64,000 nucleotides of DNA, from positions 310,001-374,000 of the forward strand of contig VZTG01005253.1 of assembly GCA_013397845.1 (NCBI GenBank). The letters are read 5' to 3'. Every line of letters begins with the position of its first letter. The stretch's first letter is position 1. The notes below the pieces were generated by a model. That model was given only the letters and a program-made list of their open reading frames with translations. It did not search any database and was not told the DNA's origin. This DNA is from Melanocharis versteri. Its lineage: Eukaryota > Chordata > Aves > Passeriformes > Melanocharitidae. This document shows, piece by piece, positions 12,201-23,630 of the stretch. Position numbers and translations under genes: made by a program.

Positions 12201-15200
12201 TCACCTCATGAGTCTATAAATCAAATGTATGTACACATCTATTAAAATCCAGGCTCTGCTTCAGGGCTTTTACTTTGTTTAGTCCTAAACAGCCTTAATA
12301 AAATAGACCAATAGAAAGTCTGAAGGAACAGGGAGGTCAAAAGGTCTTCAAAACTAGTCTCATCTAAACTAGTCTAATTAATTTTTCTGTGACTACAAAC
12401 ATCAAAGTGCCATAATAAATCTCATAAAGCATGGTGTCATCAGGGAATACGGGAAAAGTAGGTTATGTGCTCCATTTGCCTGTTCGTGTCTTACCACATT
12501 TATATTCCTACTGAGCCTTAATATTGTAATTCTTCATGTTTCTCACACACATATTGAGAAAAACTGTATTTGAATTTGACTTTATGTGGAGGTATCAACA
12601 CAAACTCCTAGTCTTAATTCAATTTGATCTCTTTTCTTTTGCTTTGCTTGGATAGTCTAAAAAAACGCATAACTGAATCAAACCCCTAAGCAGTTTAAAC
12701 TTTCCCTGTTCCATCCAATCCCAACTTGAAGTACAGTCTCCCATGACAGAATCTCCAGCCTGATGTTGGGATGTATAATTTGCATATGAAAAGCTTCAGA
12801 GGGGATTTTTTCTTTCTTCCTTCACGCATCTAGCATATACACCAGCTGCTCAGCATCTGAACATCAACTGCACGAATAACACCTACTTCATCCAGGACAC
12901 CTTTGATGGCCCGAATAAAACAAAACTATCCTGCAAATTTACCTCAGACATGCTTCAAAACTGCTCCGGCATCACAGATCCAACTTTTGGATTTCCAGAA
13001 GGAAAACCCTGTTTTATCATAAAAATGAACAGGGTAAGTACAAGTTCAAGGTGCCAAGCAGAATAAATTAAGAGCAACTTGAGTCTCCGCTGGGGAGCTG
13101 CTGTGTCTCTGCTGCCATGGGTTCTAAACTCTGCTTTGTACTGGGAATCAAAAATCATGTGCTTCTCCCTGACAGACTTCTGGAGTTACCAGGGAAATCC
13201 TGAGACTTTTTCACCATTCCTATGAAAGTAACGTAGGGCAGTGATCTCTGAACTTACTCTCTACAGCTTTGGGTTTAGTTTATAGTTTAGTTTGTGTCTC
13301 TGTAGGGCTCTCATCCCACAAACTAGCACCAGAAGAGTTTCCTCCCACAACACCACAGCCCTGTGCCTTCAGCTGAGGCACCAGGATGTGGCAGCAACTG
13401 ATGTGATTTCAAAGAAGTGGTAACTTATTTCTCCAGGCAGCAAAGAAAATCTTTAGAGGAACCTATAAAGCCAAAATTCAAACCTGGCCGATATTTTTCT
13501 CAGGGAACACCACCAACACCTTTTTTGAAGAGGAATGAAGGGAATTTTCAATGTTTTAATTTTTTTCAGGACATAGACAAAGGCATAAGCACTTTGTTTT
13601 TGGGTAAAATTCTGAGCCTTCTGATTCAGTTTTGGTATAAAGTGAAGAGCTCAAATTCCATTCCAGTTTCCGATAGACAAAACCACTGCATTTTTTGTTT
13701 GGCTTGCACCATAGGCATTTTCAAAACTCTGTGCAAGCCCTAACCAACAGAGGAGCTGTGCCCCAGATTCTGGCAGGTGAAACAGGCTTTTTCCACAAAT
13801 GCCTTCTTCAGCGAGACTGGGTGCCAGCCCCAGCAGGAAAAAGACATGGATAGCAACCAGGGCGCTTCACCTCCTTCCACCTTTGCTGCTACAGGTTTCA
13901 ACCCCGCTGGTTTTGTAGGATCAAACCAACCCAAGGGTTTTTCTGCCAAATCCAAGGTTATCTAAGAAGGGTAAGGTCAAAAGCATGGAGATTCAGCTTT
14001 TTTTGTTCAGTGACACACAATTAACTGCTTTAAGAGACCCCTGGCTGCCTGGGCATCAGCAAGGGCAGGTGCTATGGGTGGGGAAATGAGCTGGACTCGG
14101 ACGAGGTGCAGTGCTATTTGCTCTGGCCAGTCTAGAGCCCATCAGCAGTGCCTATCCCAGGTAATACCAAGTCCTGCTTCCCAAATATCCAGCCACAACA
14201 GTTTTTCACCTACATAAGATGAGATGGTTTGTTAGAGAGAGTCTTGACACAAGAATATATTAAGCATCCATGGAAGCTCAGTTCTCAAATTAATCGCTTG
14301 TGCAGTTTTATCTAAAAACAATTTCCATGATGACCAAATGTGTGCTTTCTTTTTCAGATTATCAAGTTTTTCCCTGGCAAAGGCACTGCACCAAGAGTGA
14401 ACTGCACATATGTGGTAAGGGTATGAGGTCTGAGCCTCACCCACTTCAAGCACTGCAGCTCTGAGAGCAAGGAAGTGCAGTGGTGACCAGAAAAAATACA
14501 CTTGCAGCTCTGAAAATCAGATCCCAAATACTTGGAACGTTCTCAGTTCCGTGCAAGTTCTTGCACCAGCAGACATGCTAAGGAAAAAACCTCCAAGTTT
14601 ATTTTAAATCACCTGAAAATCTGCATTTTCGGGCTGCAGAGAACATTTGCTGTTTGCTTTCAGCTCCCTGTAGTGACGTTCACACCTCAGCGCAGCTCCC
14701 TCAGGCTCTCAGCAGGTCCAACTCGTTGAATTCCCAGTTGCTGTCAAAGGACACTTGCCTGCTTTTCTCGGCAATAGTAACAGCGGGAGATTCCCACTTT
14801 TATTTGAAAAATAAGACTGGTGCTAAACAGCCTGCTGAACTCGAGCTTTAACACGCACTTAGCAACCCTAAAACGCTTGCCTCGGGCTGCCCGATGATTT
14901 CCTTACCAACAGGGCTTCTTCCTCTCTTGTTTTACAAACAGGGTGAGGAGTCTCGCCCACTGGACCTGGAGTACTACCCCGTGAACGGCACCTTCAACCT
15001 GCACTACTTCCCCTACTACGGGAAAAAGGCTCAGGTGGGTGCTCCTGTATCCAACAGATATCCTTCTTTCTCTTTGTGTAAGTTGAAACACATGGAGCAT
15101 CTCTGCAATCCCATGAGAACTGGAGAGGCTATTTTCAACAATTCATTTTTAAACTGGTAGCATAAAATTAAAGTATTTTTCTTCTTCTTTTTTTTATTTC

Positions 15201-15371
15201 TTCTTCTAGCCCAGCTACAGCAATCCTTTGGTAGCTGTGAAATTTCTCAACATTACGAGGAATGTAGAACTTAAAATAGTGTGCAAAATCATTGGAGCTG
15301 GAATTACCTTTGATAATGTTTATGATCCGTATGAAGGAAAAGTGGAATTTAAATTGAAAATAGAAGACTGA
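9109..15371 (+). CDS. ATP4B: ATP4B, gastric H+/K+-ATPase beta subunit (7 exons, 288 aa)
   Basis: This is the type II membrane glycoprotein that partners the ATP4A catalytic subunit, directing its folding, apical delivery and K+ handling in acid-secreting gastric cells. Joining exons 9109..9220, 10628..10756, 11930..12043, 12834..13033, 14358..14414, 14942..15034 and 15210..15371 gives an intact 288-aa frame (human 291). Residues 1..37 are cytosolic and begin MATLNEKKTC, close to the mammalian H/K beta N-terminus and unlike ATP1B1-3. About 38..63 is the single membrane helix. The ectodomain has the six conserved cysteines (131, 152, 162, 178, 201, 260; three disulphides) and nine N-glycosylation sequons (99, 103, 130, 133, 146, 161, 200, 219, 249). 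YYP at 215..217 and the C-terminal block from EGKVEF (277..282) are family hallmarks. Position 20 is Phe where mammals have the endocytic Tyr. All introns are GT/AG. It is convergent with TFDP1. Confidence 0.97.
9221..10627 (+). other. ATP4B: ATP4B intron 1
   Basis: This is a 1.4 kb intron with GT at 9221 and a TTCCACAG acceptor at 10627. It contains a short 17-bp tandem repeat at 9686..9736. Nothing else was recognised. Confidence 0.9.
9686..9736 (+). repeat. 17-bp tandem repeat, about 3 copies
   Basis: AGCATGTATTTCATAC followed by one variable base occurs at 9686..9702 and 9703..9719. A degenerate third unit (AGCAAATATTTC...) follows at 9720..9736. Confidence 0.8.
10628..10756 (+). CDS. 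ATP4B: ATP4B coding exon 2 (residues 38..80)
   Basis: This exon encodes the transmembrane helix (from VWISLYY, about 38..63) and the juxtamembrane segment with PYEPDYQDQL (68..77). The entry phase of 1 matches exon 1. The donor is CCAG|GTACTG. Confidence 0.96.
10757..11929 (+). other. ATP4B: ATP4B intron 2
   Basis: This is a 1.17 kb intron containing an AT-rich microsatellite block near 10.95..11.03 kb. A roughly 110-codon open frame at 11.05..11.39 kb has no family signature. Confidence 0.9.
10944..11031. repeat. AT-rich microsatellite with pure (TA)n core
   Basis: An interrupted ATAT-rich sequence ends in an uninterrupted TA tract at 11012..11030. It lies 190 bp downstream of ATP4B exon 2. 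Confidence 0.85.
11930..12043 (+). CDS. ATP4B: ATP4B coding exon 3 (residues 81..118)
   Basis: The acceptor TCCTGAAG|GT keeps phase 1. The exon encodes GVTLRPDVYGDRG (81..93) and two adjacent sequons, NVS (99) and NKT (103), which match the first two glycosylation sites of mammalian H/K beta. The donor is ACAG|GTAAAA. Confidence 0.96.
12834..13033 (+). CDS. ATP4B: ATP4B coding exon 4 (residues 119..185)
   Basis: The largest exon carries Cys131/152 and Cys162/178 (two of the three disulphides) and the sequons NCT130, NNT133, NKT146 and NCS161. It ends KPCFIIKMNR in phase 0 at AGG|GTAAGT. The NNT at 133 has no counterpart in the human protein as I recall it. Confidence 0.96.
13034..14357 (+). 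other. ATP4B: ATP4B intron 4
   Basis: This is a 1.3 kb intron. A 108-codon open frame at 13.42..13.74 kb shows no domain. No repeat was recognised. Confidence 0.85.
14358..14414 (+). CDS. ATP4B: ATP4B coding exon 5 (residues 186..204)
   Basis: This 57-bp, phase 0/0 exon has acceptor TTTTTCAG and donor GTG|GTAAGG. It encodes APRVNC with Cys201 of the third disulphide. The NGS sequon of the human protein (193) is replaced by GKG (192..194), while a new NCT sequon appears at 200. Confidence 0.93.
14415..14941 (+). other. ATP4B: ATP4B intron 5
   Basis: This is a 527-bp GT/AG intron with nothing further recognised in it. Confidence 0.85.
14942..15034 (+). CDS. ATP4B: ATP4B coding exon 6 (residues 205..235)
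   Basis: This 93-bp exon, phase 0/0, encodes YYPVNGTF (215..222, with sequon NGT219) and HYFPYYGKKAQ (225..235), the most conserved block of X+/K+-ATPase beta subunits. The donor is CAG|GTGGGT. Confidence 0.96.
15210..15371 (+). CDS. ATP4B: ATP4B coding exon 7 (residues 236..288 and stop)
   Basis: The acceptor TTCTTCTAG follows a long pyrimidine tract. The exon encodes YSNPLVAVKFLNITRN (238..253) with an extra NIT sequon at 249, then Cys260 and the C-terminal EGKVEFKLKIED (277..288). The TGA is at 15369..15371. Confidence 0.96.
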   Translation, partial: PSYSNPLVAVKFLNITRNVELKIVCKIIGAGITFDNVYDPYEGKVEFKLKIED

Positions 15372-15708
15372 GCAGCGAAAGAGACACTTCTGAAAAATGT
15401 ATGAAGAGTAAACTTAACTATTATCACATTCACCTGTATTTATTTTCTCACTATGGTTCCCATATAAATTACAGTGCAAAGAGACATTTTCTACTGCAAG
15501 ATGGCCTATAGAGCTAAAAATGAAGATCCTATTCTCAGTGTGTAAGATTATCTAGATGTACATAGCTTAATATTTCATGGCTACAGGATGTTGCTGCCTT
15601 CATGCAAATATTTGTACAAAACAAGTTTCCCCCAAAGGGTGCAGCTGTGCCTTCAAAGAACATTAAGTATAGACTCAAACCATCATTTTCAATCACTTTT
15701 CAAACCAT

Positions 15709-15714
15709 AATAAA
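15709..15714 (+). terminator. ATP4B: Candidate poly(A) signal AATAAA, ATP4B proximal
   Basis: This is the first canonical AATAAA after the ATP4B stop codon, followed by a T/G-containing stretch. Confidence 0.5.
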
Positions 15715-16003
15715 TAATTGATGTATGATATTAAATCTTGGTTATTAAGAAATAATTAGACAGCTTGAAAAGGAAATCAATACTCTGAAATACTAGCAAG
15801 TAATTAAGTTTTCAATCTCTCCTGTATAGGATGTATAAAAGTGTATTAAAGTTATCTGTATCCCAATGCATTGGCTTTTTGCACTAGTCAGCTGAGTCAG
15901 ATTTTTTTAGCTGACAAATCAATGACTGCAAAAGAAGCGAACTTGAAATCTGTCCTCAAGCTCACAGACTTCACTGTACCACTTACCTCTATGTACATAA
16001 CCT

Positions 16004-16009
16004 AATAAA
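16004..16009 (+). terminator. ATP4B: Candidate poly(A) signal AATAAA, ATP4B distal
   Basis: A canonical hexamer with a strong G/T-rich tract starting about 70 bp downstream. Confidence 0.45.
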
Positions 16010-19000
16010 AATGACTGGTAAGACTGTAACATCCAGTTACATCCAGGAAACTGCTCATTTAACTAGAGGCTGTAATTTGTTTGGGGTTTTTGTTTGTTTG
16101 GCATTCTGTTGTTGTTTTGTGTTTGTTGTTTTTGTGATGGTTTTATTTTATCCAGTAGACTAGCCCTGTACTGCAATGATGAGTTTTGGGTTACTTGGAC
16201 TAATCTGGAAGATGCTGAAATAACACTAAATCTTTAAGTGAAATTAAACTTCGAGAAGTCTGACTGTATCACATATGATACAAAGAGACAGGATTGTTTT
16301 GTCTGCATAGCACGTTTATGTTACCTGAAGTCCAGGATGCTCCAGCAAGAGAATAAACATTGCACACACAAAAAAAATCTTCAGGAGTAGACCTTCACTG
16401 CCTGGACATTTCAGAAAGCAAGAAGATGTAACAGATCACCTCCTGTACTACAGCAACAGCCAGCCAGCCAGCTTGTAGACAAAATCCAGTTGGAGGGGAA
16501 TGTTTCATCTTCAAAACCACAAATGATATTTGAGCCTTTCTTAGAAAAATTCTGCATTCCAAAAACAGTAAGAAAATACTTCCTCACATAAAAACATTTT
16601 TTTCCCCGGCCTTTCCTGTTTAAATTTTACAGTGGGGCTTCACCTTTCTTCTAAGAGACCATGAAAATCAATTTTATATCCTTGTTGGAACACAGGTTTC
16701 CCCCTGCGCATCTTTCCAAAATAACATAGAAAACAATGAAATACTTTTGATAACGAAATAGTAACTCATGCTCAAGGTTAGTTCAGTGTGGTCTATAAAC
16801 AGAGTATTTAAATATTTCCAAGAAAACCAAGAACTCCTCCCTTGGTGCTCTAACATGGGCTCTAACAAGACTCTCTGCTTGACTGCATTTAGCACCTACA
16901 GCTTGAACTGAGCAGGGCAATGCAGTGGCATGAGCTCACGTTCCAGTCAGCCCTACAACCACAGCATAGGAATATGCTGAACAAATTCCCTACGGATTGT
17001 GTGCCTGCAAAGCTGCAGCTTCAGAGCAACAGCCTAGACCAGCTTCACAGAAAGAAAGAAATGTGATGGGATAAAAAGGGAAAGGGAAGACTGAAACGTC
17101 CCTGTGTTAACCAAACGATGATGCGTTCTGATGTCAAAAAGAAGATCCACCAGATCTGGCTCTCTATATATAAAGACTGTCATCTTGAAGTTAAATGTTT
17201 CTTGAACTTTTAGCCATCTGAGATTATTCTCTTTCTTTACTGAAATCAGAAATAATAACAACAAAGAGCAAGGTTTGCGGCTAGTGTAGCTGAAGTAGGA
17301 AAGTGTAGTTAATATTCGCTTGCCCAAACCCCAAATGCAAGCACACTTAAATAGCAGAATGCCCATAATGCAAATACTTTGTAATACTAATTACTGCATG
17401 GCACAGCCCAACACTACCTACAAGCGTGTCACCTAGTGAGCACAGCTGCACTTTGGAGGCATAGAAATGACAGAAGTTACAAAATACAGACCAAAATAAG
17501 CATATGGGAAGGAAAACAGGCAGGGCATTCTGCCCAAGGCACAAGCATTACTGGCAAAAGCTAAACAAGCTAAAAAGCAGTTGAATCCAGGGGAAGGAGG
17601 GCAAGAAGCAAGAAACACCAGCATTGAGAGGGAAAAAATGGAGAGACATTTCCTCTAAGAGCTCTCCAGCCTCATCACCTTCACCCTGGAGACTGAGAGG
17701 ACCTCGGCCACCAGTGCCAGCTGTACAGCAGCAGCTGGAAGTTACTGTGTAGTCACAGTTAATGTAGTGTTAGAGACTGACAAGCACTATAGACTAACAG
17801 TTGTATACACACAGCAATAATAATTATTACTATGCAGGAGCTAACATTAGCACAAAGTGTGTTAAGGAATTAATTCAACAGCTTTGTTTTCAAATTTGAA
17901 ACCAGACACATTTATCAGTCTTTTAAGCACTTTCACTGCAAGAGTCCAATTCCTTGAGAGAGAGATACACAAGCATTCAAGAACACATAGAGATATATAC
18001 ATACGTATATCTAGGTATATCTAGATATAATCATATATACCAATTATACATAAATTCAGCTGCAACATTAGCAGCAAATCGATTAGACCAAACAATAAAA
18101 ATGGGGAAAAAAACTCATCAGGCTACATGGGAAACTGAAGCAGCAGATACAAAAATGAACTGCAAGCCAATGCAAACTCCTGAGTTTAACTAGATGCATG
18201 TGAACTAGGATGGGGATGGGTGGTTAGTCCATGCCTCTGGAGCAGTGGAGGGGCCAGGCAGGCAGTATCAAAAAACACACAGTGGCTCTCAGTGCCAGAC
18301 CCTCCGCCCTTTTTTCCTACCAGTTGTGCAACAGCAAGGTTAGCCAGGAGAAAAGGCACAGGGAAGGCAAAATAGGCCATGAAACTAATACATTAACACC
18401 ATGAATTTTCATATCCAATAAATTTTACTTTCCAGACTTATCTGCTAAAGGTGTTAAATAAAACTCTTGAAGATCAGTGCGAAGAGAACAGAAACACAGC
18501 GGTTGCTTTGAGATGCACTTTCCTCTCCACACCTCCTTCTTATGAGTATTCATGGCAGTGGTAAATTATTGAAGGGTTAAGTCCTAATGTCTGTTATTAA
18601 AAACTATGAATAAAAATTAATAGAGTAGAGAAAAACACTGAATACAAGCACCCTGATGCTTAAAGGACTTCGTGCTATGGCTATGAGACTACAGAGAGTT
18701 CAAAGCCTCCTCTACCCTTCAGAATTGCCACGTACTAGGTATTAATAATTGAGTCTTTGCTTAATGGTCTCATATGATGTCATTGCTATTGCACTTGGGA
18801 ATTCCTCCCACCATTTCACAGAGCTGTTTTTAATCTCTTACCTGTAATAAAAGTCAAGCAGAGATTGATTCTGCAACAAATAAAGCTGTCTAACCATGTG
18901 CTACTTTCAGTAATTGGATGTAAAGTAACAGCTACATCAATAATGCTTGCAGAAAGTATCTTCTGCTGTGCACCTAAGCTCCCTTCACATGCTTCATTTC

Positions 19001-21418
19001 TTTCAGGCACAAAAGCTCAAGCTCAAACAAGATTATTTTGTTTAAAGTAAAATAAATATGTGCATGAAAGAACAGGTGCCCTTTCCTTCAATTTGATTTG
19101 AAAGACTCTTCTCACTGGGGACATAGACTCTCCACTTTTCTTCCAATTTTTTTTTTTTACCGGAGTGATAACAGTGGATGCTCTGAACTTCTCATTATTT
19201 TAAGAACAGAAATTGGGCCGAAAATTCCCTTTTTAAGATCCTTCTACACCTCTGAGAAAGGACTGAATTCTGGAGAAACACTTGGGATAACACCATTCAT
19301 TAATATGTATTTACATGTAGTCCTACTATTACCAGTGTGGGAATGTCATCATCCCAATAAAAAAATGTTCCAGGGGTTTATTACTATCATCAACTAGGTA
19401 ACTCATTATAATTACTCTGACTTCAAGTTCCAGTTCTTAAATATTTTGTTACTTTTCTCCCAGATACTGATGAGCCGTTGAAATTATACTTTTTGTGTGA
19501 CCTGACACAAATCCACAAATTTCTCCATTTTTCCCCCTTTTTATTAAACAAGCCAAAATAAGACTTTCTTAAGTCTCATGGTAATAGATCTTGACCTGAG
19601 GAATCAAGTAATTGGTGGAAGGGCTGTTTTTCTGAGTCTTTCCTGATTTTCCCAACATCCTTTTGAAATGATGATGCTAACAAGTATGCAGCTGCTCACT
19701 GCTGGTGTCGCTGAATGTATCTGGATGTAACACCATGTTCCAATCCATTATTAGTTTTACTCACATATCCAAATTCAGATTAGCTAGTTCCTGAAAAAAC
19801 AGTGTAGGAGACATATGCAGTTATCATCTACCTTTACACCCTGGATCATTTTTAGGATTCTACATTTTCAGCACAGTCTTTTCTCCTGTAAGTGTACCTT
19901 GAATTCTTTCTTCACAGGATGTGGAGTTAAACCGTAACATTTTTGGACATGACCTGCTTGCCAAAGAATTCACATTAATCTCTCCTTTTCATTATTTACT
20001 TTTTTCTAACTAGTATTACTTTAGAGTATTTTTTAATTTTCTTCTGGGTTATTGAAGAAATTGTTAAACAGGACTACAATCTTACTAGATGCAGCTGTTC
20101 AGTCAGTGATAATGCCACAAAAACAATTCAGCAGTAAATAGTTCATAACCCCTTAACATACAATCTGTTGGTATTGTAAAACATATTTAAAATCAGAATG
20201 CAATGAAATTAAAAAGGTTAAAATATGCTGAAGCATAGCCATTGTTTCCTTAATGAGCTAAAAATTTGCAATCTCCTCCCATAATCATTTGGTAAGATCT
20301 ATTCTGTACTCTTATACTTAAGATTACTTAACAAGCAATCTTACAGGCTTCTAATTTTCTTTTAGCTGTTTCTTTCAACAGTTTTTCTAATACAAGGTTC
20401 AGGGCTGATCTCAAGCTGTCTATATCACATTTGCACAGGACTTCCTCCCATCTTTGACACTCTTTATTTTTTCACACTTCAAAAACTGGCACTCTAGCAT
20501 TATTTTAGTCTGTAAGAACTATTCTAAGGTTCATTAAAAATCAGCATCAGAAGTTGCCCTACATTAATTACTGGGGTTGCCCGTTTCAAGAGTATGTGTA
20601 TTTTTAATAAATTCTCTCAAATTTACATGAATAAAGAACAGGAATTTTGCCTGAAGTCTGCAATCTTGCTGTCTTTTCAACATGCTACAATGAAGATGCT
20701 CCAGCCAGGTAGAGCTGATGAAACTGCACTGTTTACAGCAACGTACCATGATGTGTACACAGCAATATGATAAAAGATCACATTTTTCAGCCTAAGTCTG
20801 GATTTCAACCTGTTCGAAACATCCAAAAATTTAACAAAAAGGTCATGGCAGAACAAAGAAAAGCACTTGTAATGGTATTTCGTGGGTGATTTTCAATTAA
20901 CACCAGCCTCTCTTCTTTATTCTCTTCCACATCAAAACAGTCTGCCTTTATCACAGCTAAGCTGAGCATCAATAATCATCATGATTTTCTCCGATTGTTG
21001 TTTCACAAAGTGCTGATGTTCATTGAATGTGAGGACAACAGGGACCCCTCTGAGCGAGAGGCAGATGGTGCTGGGTGAGAACCATCATCTTGCCAGACAA
21101 GAATTTCCACTGTAACCAAATGCTTGAAGTCAGAAACACCCATACATTGCTGTTGCCCTTCTTCACTCTGCTCTCAGCATCAGCTGTATTTCTGCTTCTT
21201 AGAAACCTCATCTTAAAGGAAGGCAGTCTTCACTTCTACCTGTTCATTTTTCATCACAGGAGTTTGGTACCTTTTGACAGCTTCTGAAGATGAGCTGAGC
21301 TTCCATTCATTTTCTGACAAGTCTGGCAAGCCAGATGACCCACTTGTTAGTCTGTTCCAACACTGACATTTTCTAACGTTTTTTCTTTTCTTTTCCTCTC
21401 TTTCATGGGATCCATATG

Positions 21419-21803
21419 GTAATTCAAGCTGGAAGGCACCTCACGTTGTCTCCCATCCAATCCCTGCTCAAAGCATGCTCAGCTGTGCGGTCAGACTGCA
21501 TTGCTTAGGGCTTTTCTCCTGTCTGGTCTTGAAAACCCTAAGGATTGAGTCAGCACAACCTCTCTGGGCAGCCTGTTCCACAGCTTGACCATCCCAAGTT
21601 GTTCCTCATATTCAGCAGGAAACTCTCCCATTCCAGCTCGTGTGTGCTGTCTCTCATCCTCTCATCACACACCACTGTGGACTGGCCCCACCTTTGCAAT
21701 GACCTTCCTGCAGCACTGGAAAGCTGCCATTGGGTCTCTTAGGGCTGCCTCTGCTCCAGGCTGAACAAATCACTCTCCTTCAGCATCTCCTCATACAGCA
21801 ACT
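21419..21803 (-). mobile_element. CR1 LINE 3' fragment (- strand)
   Basis: Read on the - strand this follows the CR1 3' region. Visible on the + strand are reverse-complement landmarks such as CTCTGGGCAGCCTGTTCCAC (21561..21580), TGTTCCTCATATTCAGCAGG (about 21600..21619) and CTCTGCTCCAGGCTGAACAA (about 21748..21767). It is diverged and lacks a clean terminal microsatellite. Confidence 0.85.
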
Positions 21804-22481
21804 GCCCCACTGAGCATTTTGGTAACCCACCAGAATCCACAGAAGCGCAAGGACAAACCAAAGGTCAGGAAAAGCCCTGCAAAAATCTTAAACCCTATAT
21901 TTAGAAAATACTGACATGAAAAGGCTGCTCTCAATGTGCTGGCTCGTCTTTGCTTTTCCTGATAAATGAATGACAATTAAGACTTTATTGTTAAAGTGTG
22001 TGTGACAGTAGCCTCATCTTTCTGGAAGTAGACAGGGCCGAGAAGGGGTGAGAAGTTGCTAACTCAGTGTAGTCATAAAGACAAACAGCCTACTACACTT
22101 CTCATCAGCAGACAAGAGAAAGGAAATCCCTACAGTAAACAATTATCTATCTGGGAAAAACTGTATATGCTGTCCTTTCTACTGATGATCATTCCAGTAG
22201 TGTTACATCATGTTGGTTGGTTTTGTTTTCTTTTTTAACTCTTGCCCTTTCTATATTAAAGTAGAATCCAATTTTCAGATTTCTCATTAATATGAAGATT
22301 ATACAACCTATGCATTCACTGATTAAGAAATGAGGAGATTTGTGACAGTGCATCCTTTCATTAAAGATCCATCCTTTCAATTAAATAAATGGGCATCCGT
22401 CAAGGGTCAATACCCTATCAGCTACGTTTATGTTTTTTCTCTGCCACAGCTGCCACCTTTCATTGAAAGAAGGTTCAAAAA

Positions 22482-22565
22482 ACCCCCAAACAAACAAACA
22501 AACATACAAACACAACACCCCCCCCAAAACAAAACAAAAAAACCCCCAACCCCCCCCCCCAAAAG
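22482..22565. repeat. A/C-rich low-complexity tract, (CAAA)n plus C-runs
   Basis: Repeated CAAA units are followed by AC-rich sequence and C homopolymers of up to about ten bases. Confidence 0.85.
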
Positions 22566-23532
22566 TTTCTGAAGTCATAACTGCTTCTCTTTGGTTAAGA
22601 CAAATTCCTATGGGAAAAGCAAAACAGATTATTTGTGAAACAGTTCAAGAAACCCTTAACTTGTTACACATGTCATTTGAAAATAGTCTTTCAAAGCTCA
22701 GTAACACTTTAGAAAGTGCAAAAAATGCACACTGCTCCCAGGACTTATCTGCAGGACCATTTCAGAGGCATAAATACACACTCCACAACTCTTCCTCTTT
22801 TCCTCTTCTTCACATCACAAAAAAGTGCTGGCTAAGTAAAGGAATTAAAAGTACATCCCCTTCCTGCCACGTTTTACCCCAAAACCGAGCCCTTACAACA
22901 ATTCTCATTCCCTTTACCCCTTTACATTTCATCTTTCTTAAACCAAATTCTAGTTTTGATGTCCTTACAGTATTTTCTCCCACAGATTTCCTCAACAATT
23001 TCCTGTCCACAATTTCCTGTTCTGTTCTGTTCCTGCTCTTAATCTTCATTTTCCATCTGTACATGTGCAACCACTTTTTTCACAGACTGGAACCATACAG
23101 TTGAAACTTATCTTTCACTTTCCAGTTCCTTTCGCGCTACGCCTGACATTATTAAATATGTATTTCTCTACCTTTCTTTTTTTTAGGTAAGTTTTTACTA
23201 CTTCCAGTTTTTTGTGTAGTCTTTGACTAGTCTTCTCTTGTTTTCTCATTTTTTCCAACTTACACTTTCTTCTCTTTTTATGTCCCCCCGCAAAGACCCT
23301 GCTACAATCTGTTCTTTCTTTGCTGCTTCCCTCCTCCTACTTCTTCAAATCTCCTTTCCTCATCTCAACCTGGCACCTCACCATTGGTCTCTTTTGTCTT
23401 TTTTCTTCCTTCTCTTTCACCTGAACACTATAACCAAATGACTGCCCGAAATTGAGCAACTATTTTAAAAGTCTATAGACTTTGTCGTTATTGATGGCTA
23501 CCTTTACTAGAAAGCTCTCCCAAAACAAAGGT

Positions 23533-23630
23533 CGTACAGAATCAAAGAACTGTTCAGAAGAAAATCTTTAAAATCATCAAGTTCAACCAGAAATATAATA
23601 AAAATTAATTTCCCCCAAACCACCCCAACG
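23533..23630 (-). mobile_element. Degraded CR1 3' end (- strand)
   Basis: ACAGAATCAAAGAACTGTTC followed by AAAATCATCAAGTTCAACC is a mutated reverse complement of the CR1 tail ('GGTTGGACTYGATGATCTT...ATTCTATGATTCT'). Only the last 60..100 bp are recognisable. Confidence 0.6.

Larger units (their letters stand above)
15372..16357 (+). other. ATP4B: ATP4B 3' UTR region with candidate poly(A) signals
   Basis: Three AATAAA hexamers follow the stop: 15709, 16004 and 16352. The first would give a UTR of about 360 nt. The second lies upstream of a G/T-only tract (about 16079..16145) that could act as a downstream element. Which one is used cannot be read from sequence alone. Confidence 0.55.

Noticed and set aside
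22430..23104. 224-codon + strand open frame
   Set aside because: It runs through (CAAA)n, C-runs and a pyrimidine-rich tract. The translation is low-complexity with no domain, and no splice or promoter context supports it.
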